This document shows, piece by piece, positions 10,898 through 17,825 of a stretch of 64,000 bases of DNA. This DNA comes from Burkholderiaceae bacterium. GTDB taxonomy: Bacteria; Pseudomonadota; Gammaproteobacteria; Burkholderiales; Burkholderiaceae_C. A program made the position numbers and the translations under genes. The DNA is taken from contig JACKLJ010000002.1 in assembly GCA_024235955.1 (NCBI GenBank), positions 62,001 to 126,000 on the forward strand, read 5' to 3'. The notes below the pieces were generated by a model. That model had not been told where the DNA came from. It saw nothing but the letters and a program-made list of their open reading frames with translations, and did not search any database. Each line of letters starts with the position of its first letter. The stretch's first letter is position 1.

Positions 10898-11011
10898 TCA
10901 GCCTGGTCGCCGCACAGGGCAGCCTGCGTGCCCCACGCTGGCGCCTCGATTGGATATGAGACGTGGTTCGCTGAAATCCACGCCCACAGCTGCGACTGGG
11001 TAAGAAATCAA

Positions 11012-11060
11012 GCGATGGCCCTTGTGTAACAAGCGCAGACAGCTATCAATTTTGAAGTAT
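11012..11060 (+). repeat. Repeat A, copy 2
   Basis: Reads CTTGTGTAACAAG-like hairpin, then GCGCAGACAGCTATCAA. It sits just past the stop of the LysM remnant. The rest of the gap 10898-11011 shows nothing recognisable. Confidence 0.85.
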
Positions 11061-11067
11061 TTCGAGG

Positions 11068-11600
11068 TCAGATGGGCATGCTGATCTCGCGTTCCTCAGG
11101 GTCCAGGCTGCCGGTGATCCTGCTGGGGTCATAGGGCTGCAGGGTGCCGTCGTTGTTGGTGTTGAGCGCCAGCTTGGGCACGCTCAGCGTCTGGCCGGCT
11201 TGCAGCGCGGCGTCGCTGGCAAGGGTCAGGCCATTGGCGTCGGCAATGCGCCACCACAGGCTGGCATCGCCCAAGACGGTGCGGGCCACGTCCTTGAGGG
11301 TTTCGCCACCCACCACGGTGTAGCTGACGGCTGCGCTGCCCACGTTGCCGTCGCGCAGGGTGGGGGCGGCGAGGTTGAATTCGGCCGTTTGGACGTAGGC
11401 GGGCTGGTTGGGGTCCTGGGCCGGGGGCGCCGGCTTGCAGGGTGGGGGCGGCGTCGCCGTAGCGGCTCAGGACCTGGCCAGCTGCCACCAGCTGGCGCTG
11501 CACGTGGCCGGTGTTGGTGCCGTCACCGACCCAGCCGCCCAGGTAGGTGCCGGCGTTCTGGATGCGGCCTGGGTTGGTGCCGACGCCACGGTGAACGGCC
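11068..11600 (-). pseudogene. LysM-containing tail of a large YD-repeat/RHS-like protein, frameshifted
   Basis: Read on the minus strand, about 11600-11435 encodes GVGTNPGRIQNAGTYLGGW... VQRQLVAAGQVLSRYGDAAP, and after a shift near a run of five G (11423-11427) continues in another frame as NQPAYVQTAEFNLAAPTLRDG, followed by a LysM domain (YTVVGGETLKDVARTVLGD) and PYDPSRITG. This is the pattern of giant YD-repeat/LysM secreted proteins of Burkholderiales. The N-terminal thousands of residues are absent and the frame is broken, so it is a remnant. It is bounded by repeat A copies on both sides. Confidence 0.7.
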
Positions 11601-11610
11601 GGCAGGATTC

Positions 11611-11672
11611 AATGAGGAATCAGGCTCTGGCCCTTTTACAGCGGGCGCAGACAGCTATTGAAATCGTAGTGA
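11611..11672 (+). repeat. Repeat A, copy 3
   Basis: GCCCTTTTACAGCGGGC mini-hairpin followed by GCAGACAGCTATTGAAAT and a GTAGT edge. It separates the LysM remnant from the immunity-like gene. Confidence 0.85.
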
Positions 11673-11717
11673 TTAGGCCAAACACTGCTGAGATCGACAC
11701 ACTCTTTGCTGCATCGA

Positions 11718-12080
11718 TTATTTAAGACGCCCGGTATCAAGCAAATGACTCACGAAGTCATCGTGCAAGCCTTCACCTAAGTTATTGCCATCCCCATCGA
11801 CCAGATGCACCCGGCCTTTTTCAGCCAAAGCAGTTCCGCCATCGACCGCAGTCAAGATGGAAACGGCAAACCCTCGCAGACATTCTGCAAATACCTTCCT
11901 GAGGTCATCCCCATCTACCCCAGCAGCAGCCAGGGAACGTTGCAGCCTCTGGTAAGGCTCTTGCTCATCGACCCATATTAGGTCGGCATCTGGCTTGGTC
12001 AATGCATCAGAAGCAGCCTCAGCCCAAGAGTCCATTGACACTGCGATGTCTTCAAACAAGTCTGATTTGGTCACTTGCAT
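11718..12080 (-). CDS. Putative immunity protein of a polymorphic toxin
   Basis: 120 aa, acidic, soluble, no signal peptide and no membrane segment; I do not recognise the family. It begins MQVTKSDLFEDIAVSMDSW and contains FAVSILTAVDGGTALA and LHDDFVSHLL. Its start lies 9 nt after the stop of a broken YD-repeat toxin tip on the same strand, the normal order for a toxin tip and its immunity gene. The DNA is visibly richer in A+T than its neighbours, which suggests horizontal acquisition. It appears intact although the toxin is not. Confidence 0.6.
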   Translation of the reverse strand: MQVTKSDLFEDIAVSMDSWAEAASDALTKPDADLIWVDEQEPYQRLQRSLAAAGVDGDDLRKVFAECLRGFAVSILTAVDGGTALAEKGRVHLVDGDGNNLGEGLHDDFVSHLLDTGRLK

Positions 12081-12089
12081 ATCAAGCCC

Positions 12090-12426
12090 TCAGAATCCTG
12101 GCCACATAAAACTGCCGTCGTACTTTCGATCAATCTGCTCAGCAAAGTCTGCGACCTGAGTTGCGGAAGGATTACCCCCGACAGCCCTGTCAAACCGGCC
12201 CCATTCAGTCGTGATCTTGGGGCATCACTGACCACGCGATTCAGCCGCGACACGGGCAGACCAGGCTCGGCAAAATTGAAGTCAGCGCGCAATTTCTGCT
12301 GATACTGGCTGGCAAGGTCTGAGCGCTCATGAGCAGCAGTCATAGCGCGTGGTGCTGGGCTTGCCGTTGGCCTCTTGATGGTAGGTCTTGGGGTTGCCTC
12401 CGGCATCGTAGCCCAAGCAGCTGGTT
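12090..12426 (-). pseudogene. YD-repeat (RHS-like) toxin tip, frameshifted and truncated
   Basis: On the minus strand 12425-12338 encodes LGYDAGGNPKTYHQEANGK, a typical YD-repeat strand. A second frame then gives ERSDLASQYQQKLRADFNF...LNRVVSDAP, and after a run of four G (12219-12222) a third frame gives KITTEWGRFDRAVGGNPSAT and KYDGSFMWPGF before a stop at 12090-12092. Joined, this reads as the last strand of an RHS-like protein plus a toxin domain of about 80 aa. The upstream edge is cut by repeat A copy 4. The breaks could be true decay; an assembly error at the homopolymer is possible for the second. Confidence 0.65.
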
Positions 12427-12427
12427 T

Positions 12428-12486
12428 CAATGAAAAATCGGGCTCTGGCCCTTATCCAACGGGCGCAGGCAGCTATGAAATTTGCA
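12428..12486 (+). repeat. Repeat A, copy 4
   Basis: GCCCTTATCCAACGGGC mini-hairpin followed by GCAGGCAGCTATGAAAT. It truncates the YD-repeat remnant. The remainder up to 12579 shows no gene. Confidence 0.85.
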
Positions 12487-12579
12487 GTTCTCTGACGGGG
12501 CCCAGGAGCGCCCTGCTCACGCGCCAAGCCTCGCTGCAGCCGCGGAGCAGTTCCTCGACCCAACCGGTGCCGGAGAGCT

Positions 12580-13050
12580 TCAGAGAAACCGATCCAGCAG
12601 CCTGCGGCTGTGGCGGTCCATGCCCTGCAGGTCGCGGATCAGGTATTGCACGCCGTGTTCGTCGTTGACGATCAGCACGCCGGGGGCGAGGCGGCGGATG
12701 TCTTCCTCGCCCTTGAGGACGAAGGCGGTGGTGCCGCGGTCGGTGTCGACCTGCCAGGTGCTGGGGGTAACGAAGCCGCTCACATCCAGCAGGCGCTGGA
12801 TCACGGGCATGAACTCGCGCTGGGTCAGCGCTTCGGCCACCAGGGCGCGGGCGGGTTCGGGCAGTTCGTCCAGCCGGTCGATCCAGGCGCGCTCGTGGCC
12901 GTCGACATCGACCAGGGAAATGGCTTCTTCCGGCGCGGCGATGGGGAAGGCGCGCACGGCCACCACGCCCACGTGATCGGTGCCCTGGGCGTCGGTCAGC
13001 ACCAGCTGGCCGAAGGCGTCGCGCTGCAGGGTGAAGGGGGTGTGGCTCAT
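12580..13050 (-). CDS. Cyanophycin-associated DUF1854 protein
   Basis: 156 aa, soluble, matching the DUF1854 family that recurs beside cyanophycin synthetases (family-level knowledge). It has an N-terminal beta-rich half (VAVRAFPIAAPEEAISLVDVDGHE) and a C-terminal half with RGTTAFVLKGEEDIRRL and YLIRDLQGMDRHSRRLLDRFL. The biochemical role is unknown. Its ATG overlaps the stop of the ABC transporter gene (ATGA), so the two are translationally coupled. The YLIRD...LLDRFL end could be a partner-binding surface, but this is only a guess. Confidence 0.82.
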   Translation of the reverse strand: MSHTPFTLQRDAFGQLVLTDAQGTDHVGVVAVRAFPIAAPEEAISLVDVDGHERAWIDRLDELPEPARALVAEALTQREFMPVIQRLLDVSGFVTPSTWQVDTDRGTTAFVLKGEEDIRRLAPGVLIVNDEHGVQYLIRDLQGMDRHSRRLLDRFL

Positions 13051-15419
13051 GACGCGTGCTCCTCGCGCGCGGCGCCAGGGGCCTGGGCACCGCTGTCGCG
13101 GGCAGCGTGCGAGGGCGGCGGCTCGGCCTGCGCGCCGCCAGCATCGGCACCGTCATCCAGCGTGCCCAGTTCGGCCTGGAAGGCCTGCTCGGCCGCCAGC
13201 AGGCGGTCGCGCTCGGCCTTTTCCTGCCGGGCCTGGGCGTCGTACAGGCGCCAGTAGGCGCCGCGCCGGGCAATAAGCGCCTCGTGCGTGCCCTCTTCCA
13301 CCTTGCGCCCCTTGTCCATCACCACCAGCCGGTCGGCCTTGCGCAGCGTGGACAGGCGGTGCGCGATGGCGATGGTGGTGCGGCCGCGCACCAGGTTGTC
13401 GAGCGCCTTCTGGATTTCCTTCTCGGTCTCGGTATCGACCGACGAAGTGGCTTCGTCGAGGATGAGGATGCGCGGGTCGATCAGCAGCGCGCGGGCGATG
13501 CTGATGCGCTGGCGCTCGCCGCCGGAAAGGCCCTGCCCGCGCTCGCCCACCAGCGAGTCGTAGCCCTGCGGCAGGCGCAGGATGAACTCGTGCGCGTGGG
13601 CGGCGCGCGCGGCGGCCACGATCTCGGCGCGGGTGGCGCCCGGCTTGCCGTAGGCGATGTTGTCGGCGATGGTGCCGAAGAACAGGAACGGCTCCTGCAG
13701 CACCAGGCCGATGTGCTGGCGGTAGTCCGACACCGCCAGTTCGCGGATGTCCACGCCGTCCAGGCAGATGCGGCCGCCGGTCACGTCGTAGAAGCGGCAC
13801 ACCAGGTTCACCAGCGTGCTCTTGCCGGAGCCGCTGTGGCCCACCAGGCCGATGAATTCGCCGGGGCGGATGTCGAGGTCCAGGTTGCGGATGACGCTGC
13901 GGTTGCCGTAGCGGAAATCGGCGTCTTCCACGGTGATGCGGCCTTCCACCGCGGCCAGGCGGCGCGGGTTGGCCGGCTCCGGCACGCTGGAGACATGGTC
14001 CAGGATCTCGAAGATGCGCTTGGTGCCCGAGGCCGCCTTCTGGGTGACCGAGACGATGCGGCTCATCGAATCCAGCCGGGTGTAGAAGCGCCCGATGTAG
14101 GCCAGAAAGGCGGTCAGCACGCCCACCGTGATCTGGTGCCGCGCCACTAGCCAGATGCCGAAACCCCAGACCACCAGCAGGCCGATCTCGGTGAGCAGCG
14201 TGACGGTGGGCGAGAACAGCGACCACAGGCGGTTCAGCCGGTCGTTCACGGCCAGGTTGTGGGCGTTGGCCTCCTTGAAGCGCTGCGCCTCGCGCCCTTC
14301 CTGGGCGAAGGCCTTGACCACGCGAATGCCGGGGATGGTGTCGGCCAGCACGCTGGTCACCTCGGACCATACGCGGTCGATCTTCTCGAAGCCGGTGCGC
14401 AGGCGATCGCGCACCACGTGGATCATCCAGCCGATGAAGGGCAGCGGCACCAGCGTGACCAGCGCCAGGTGCGGGTTGATCGAGAACAGGATCGTCGCCG
14501 TCATGACGATCATCAAGACGTCGGTGGCGAAATCCAGCAGATGCAACGACAGGAAAACATTGATGCGATCGGTCTCGCTGCCGATGCGCGCCATGAGGTC
14601 GCCCGTGCGCCGGCTGCCGAAGTAGTCGAGCGAGAGGCGCAGCAGGTGCTCGTAGGTGGTGGTGCGCAGGTCGGCGCCGATACGTTCGGACACCAGCGCC
14701 AGGATGTAGGTTTTGGCCCAGCCCAGCACCCAGGCCAGCAATGCCGCCCCCAGCAGGCCGGCCAGGTACATGCCGACCAGGCCCGTATCGATCTGCTGGC
14801 CGTTCTGGAACGGGATCAGCACGTTGTCCATCAGCGGCATGGTCAGGTAGGGCGGCACCAGGGTGGCCGCCGTGCCCGCCAGCATCAGCAGAAAGCCCGC
14901 CAGCAGCTGCCAGCGGTACGGTCGGGCAAAGCGCCAGAGGCGGAACAGCGTCCAGGTGGAGGCAGGTTTTTCGGCTACGGCCTGGGGGGCTTCGGCATCG
15001 GTCTCGGGCTCTTCGGGCTCGGCCGTGGCAGCGCCGGAGCCAGCCAGGCCGGCCAGCGCGCGCTCCAACGCGCCCACCAGCCGCGCAGCCTGCGCGTGCC
15101 GGCCCAGGGTGTAGCGCCAGCTGGCCAGCCGGCTGTCCGCGTCGCGCAAAGTTAGCGTGCCCACACCACCGTGGTCGGTCTGCGCAAGTTGCAACCCGGG
15201 GTGCAGATCCCAGCTCCGCCACCCTGTTTCATCCGGAAACTGAGCAATAAGTCGTTGATTTGTAATGATCACCACACCGGCCGCAAAGCGCAGTGCAAGG
15301 TTCAAGTCAACTGACAGCGCGGCAAGCACGTTTTCCTGCTCATGCAGCGGCGCCGAAGCCAGCAGCCCGGTGGAATCCCTTCCGGTGGCATCGGTGATCA
15401 AAGCGGCATGGGAAGACAT
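13047..15419 (-). CDS. Cyanophycin-associated ABC transporter, fused membrane and ATPase domains
   Basis: About 790 aa, type IV exporter-like half-transporter. Residues 1-130 form a soluble domain (LASAPLHEQENVLAALSVDL, GVVIITNQRLIAQF) that looks like a bacterial PH-like fold. About 165-460 are six membrane segments. The ATPase has Walker A GHSGSGKST from Gly527, signature LSGGERQ, Walker B ILILDEATSS and H-loop IAHRL. A 60-residue Ala-rich tail follows. ATG 15419 was chosen because the upstream extension is low-complexity sequence from the divergent leader. It lies divergent to cphA' and is coupled to the DUF1854 gene. The cargo is unknown. Confidence 0.87.
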   Translation of the reverse strand: MSSHAALITDATGRDSTGLLASAPLHEQENVLAALSVDLNLALRFAAGVVIITNQRLIAQFPDETGWRSWDLHPGLQLAQTDHGGVGTLTLRDADSRLASWRYTLGRHAQAARLVGALERALAGLAGSGAATAEPEEPETDAEAPQAVAEKPASTWTLFRLWRFARPYRWQLLAGFLLMLAGTAATLVPPYLTMPLMDNVLIPFQNGQQIDTGLVGMYLAGLLGAALLAWVLGWAKTYILALVSERIGADLRTTTYEHLLRLSLDYFGSRRTGDLMARIGSETDRINVFLSLHLLDFATDVLMIVMTATILFSINPHLALVTLVPLPFIGWMIHVVRDRLRTGFEKIDRVWSEVTSVLADTIPGIRVVKAFAQEGREAQRFKEANAHNLAVNDRLNRLWSLFSPTVTLLTEIGLLVVWGFGIWLVARHQITVGVLTAFLAYIGRFYTRLDSMSRIVSVTQKAASGTKRIFEILDHVSSVPEPANPRRLAAVEGRITVEDADFRYGNRSVIRNLDLDIRPGEFIGLVGHSGSGKSTLVNLVCRFYDVTGGRICLDGVDIRELAVSDYRQHIGLVLQEPFLFFGTIADNIAYGKPGATRAEIVAAARAAHAHEFILRLPQGYDSLVGERGQGLSGGERQRISIARALLIDPRILILDEATSSVDTETEKEIQKALDNLVRGRTTIAIAHRLSTLRKADRLVVMDKGRKVEEGTHEALIARRGAYWRLYDAQARQEKAERDRLLAAEQAFQAELGTLDDGADAGGAQAEPPPSHAARDSGAQAPGAAREEHAS

Positions 15420-15603
15420 GAAATCCCGGGGTCGAATGGCTGGTTCGGCGCCGAAACAACCAACAATCAGGTAGCAGATGCGAGGCATCCAGACTAGAAA
15501 GCCGGGCTCGGCCGGCGGCCCGGGATTGTATCCCCGGCGTCTCGAAGCAAGCGCCGACGCGGTGGCCGAAGCCGCCCCGGCAGCGCCCCGGCAGCACGCC
15601 GAC

Positions 15604-17787
15604 ATGGCGATCCGCCGCATGACCCATCTGCGCGGGCCCAACATCTGGACCTACCGCCCGGTGGTCGAGGCCATCGTCGACATCGGCGACCTGGAAGACT
15701 ACCCCTCCAACACCCTCCCCGGCTTCTACGAGCGCCTGACAGCCTGGCTGCCCGGCCTGATCGAGCACCGCTGCAGCGTGGGCCGCCGCGGCGGCTTTCT
15801 GATGCGCCTGCGCGACGGCACCTGGCCCGGCCACATCATGGAACACGTGGCGCTGGAGCTGCAGACGCAGGCCGGCATGAAGACCGGCTTCGGCAAGGCC
15901 CGCATGACCGGCGAGCATGGCGTCTACAAGGTGGTGATCCGCACCCGTCACGAAGCCGTGGGCAAGGCCGCCATCGAAGCCGCCCGCGACCTGGTGATGG
16001 CCGCCATCAACGACCGCCCCTACGACGTGGTGGCCACCATCGCCCGGCTGACCGACATGGTCGACCGGCAGTGCCTGGGCCCCAGCACTTCCTGCATCGT
16101 CGACGCCGCCAGCGAGCGCGGCATCCCCTCGTTCCGACTGAACGACGGCAACCTGGTGCAGCTGGGCTACGGTGTGGCCCAGCGCCGCATCTGGACGGCC
16201 GAGACCGACCGCACCAGCGCCATCGCCGAAGGCATCTCCCGCGACAAGGAGCTCACCAAGGAGCTGCTGTCGTCCTGCGGCGTGCCGGTGCCCGAGGGCC
16301 AGACCGTCAAGACCGCCGCCGAAGCCTGGGAAGCCGCCCAGGACATCGGCCTGCCGGTGGCCGTGAAGCCGGTGGACGGCAACCACGCGCGCGGCGTGTC
16401 GCTCAACCTGAACACCCAGGCCGAGGTCGAGCAGGCCTTCACCGCCGCCGAGGCCGAGGGCTCCGACGTCATCGTCGAGCGCTTCATCCCTGGCCAGGAG
16501 CACCGCCTGCTGGTGGTGGGCGGCAAGGTGGTGGCCGCCACCCGCGGCGAGATCACCCGCGTCAGCGGCGACGGCCGTTCGTCCGTGGCGCAGCTGATCG
16601 ACCTGCAGGTCAACAGCGACCCGCGCCGCGGCGCCGAGGAGCAGTTCCCGCTCGACATCGTGCGCGTGCACGACAACGCCGTCACCCAGCTCGAGCTGGC
16701 GCGCCAGGGCCTCACCGCCGACAGCGTGCTGCCCATCGGCCAGAGCGCCGTGGTCGAGCGCACCGGCAACCTGTGCGTGGACGTGACCGACCAGGTGCAC
16801 CCCGACGTCGCCTACTTCGCCACCCTGGCCGCCCGCGTGGTCGGGCTGGACGTGGCGGGTGTCGACCTGGTGGTGGAAGACGTGGGCCAGCCGCTGGCGG
16901 CCCAGGGCGGCGCCATCGTCGAGGTCAACGCCGGCCCCGGCCTGCTGATGCACCTCAAGCCCGCCGTCGGCCGCGCGCGGCCGGTGGGCGAGGCCATCGT
17001 GCAGCACCTGTACCCGGCCGGCCAGAGCGGGCGCATCCCGATCATCGGCATCATGGGCGACCAGGGCGGCCCGAACGACGCGCTCACCGCCAAGCTGGTG
17101 GCCTGGCTGCTCAACCTGAGTGGCAAGCGCACCGCGCTGGCCTGCGCCGACGGCCTGTACCTGGGCGACCGCCAGCTCTCCAGCCAGAGCGCCGTCAACT
17201 GGGACGCCGGCGAGCGCATGCTGATGAACCGCACGGTGGAAGCCGCGGTGCTGCAGACCTCGGTGCGCGAGGTGCTCACCAACGGCCTGCCCTACGACCG
17301 CTGCCAGGTCGGCGTGGTCACGGCCATGCCGCCCCACGAAGGGCTGGCCGACCTGTACGTGCACGAAGCCGACCAGATGCCGGGCATCGTGCGCACGCAG
17401 ATCGACGTGGTGCTCGACAACGGCGCCAGCGTGATCAACGCCGACGACCCCGAGGTGGCCGAACTGGCCCGCTACAGCGACGGCGAGGTGTTCCTCTACG
17501 CGCGCAGCGAACGCCAGGAAGCCGTTCGCGCGCATCTGGCCGAAGGCGGCCGCGCGGTGTTCGAGCGTGGTACCGAGATCATTCTGGGCAAGGGCAAGGA
17601 GCGCTTCACCCTGCTCGACCTGGCCGCTGCGCCCTACGCCACCCTGGCCGCCGCGGCGGCGCCGGGCCGCACCCCGGCCGTGCTGGCCGCCGTGGCCACC
17701 GCCTGGGCGATGGGCATCGCCCCGGAACTGATCGCCGCCGGCCTGCAGAGCTGGGGCCAGCAGGACGCCCAGGCCGCGCTGCAGTAA
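15604..17787 (+). CDS. cphA': Cyanophycin synthetase paralogue with a degenerate Mur-ligase P-loop
   Basis: About 727 aa. Domain order follows CphA: N-terminal domain (MTHLRGPNIWTYRPVVEA), ATP-grasp (DKELTKELLSSCGVPVPEG, KPVDGNHARGVSLN, VEVNAGPGLLMH) and a Mur-ligase-like domain. The P-loop GTNGKTTT of the Mur domain is replaced by GDQGGPND (Gly485-Asp492), so this half should not bind ATP normally, while the ATP-grasp half looks intact. It is shorter than the neighbouring CphA (891 aa). Such CphA' paralogues are known in proteobacteria. ATG 15604 is favoured; ATG 15619 is a possible alternative. It precedes cphA by 38 bp. Confidence 0.85.
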   Translation: MAIRRMTHLRGPNIWTYRPVVEAIVDIGDLEDYPSNTLPGFYERLTAWLPGLIEHRCSVGRRGGFLMRLRDGTWPGHIMEHVALELQTQAGMKTGFGKARMTGEHGVYKVVIRTRHEAVGKAAIEAARDLVMAAINDRPYDVVATIARLTDMVDRQCLGPSTSCIVDAASERGIPSFRLNDGNLVQLGYGVAQRRIWTAETDRTSAIAEGISRDKELTKELLSSCGVPVPEGQTVKTAAEAWEAAQDIGLPVAVKPVDGNHARGVSLNLNTQAEVEQAFTAAEAEGSDVIVERFIPGQEHRLLVVGGKVVAATRGEITRVSGDGRSSVAQLIDLQVNSDPRRGAEEQFPLDIVRVHDNAVTQLELARQGLTADSVLPIGQSAVVERTGNLCVDVTDQVHPDVAYFATLAARVVGLDVAGVDLVVEDVGQPLAAQGGAIVEVNAGPGLLMHLKPAVGRARPVGEAIVQHLYPAGQSGRIPIIGIMGDQGGPNDALTAKLVAWLLNLSGKRTALACADGLYLGDRQLSSQSAVNWDAGERMLMNRTVEAAVLQTSVREVLTNGLPYDRCQVGVVTAMPPHEGLADLYVHEADQMPGIVRTQIDVVLDNGASVINADDPEVAELARYSDGEVFLYARSERQEAVRAHLAEGGRAVFERGTEIILGKGKERFTLLDLAAAPYATLAAAAAPGRTPAVLAAVATAWAMGIAPELIAAGLQSWGQQDAQAALQ

Positions 17788-17825
17788 GCGCGCCCGTCAC
17801 CCTTATCTTGTCAGGACGAACCGTC

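Noticed and set aside
16071..17825. A long in-frame extension upstream of cphA giving 1476 codons
   Set aside because: The extra part is Arg/Pro-rich noise overlapping cphA'; ATG 17826 has a Shine-Dalgarno and a CphA-like N-terminus.
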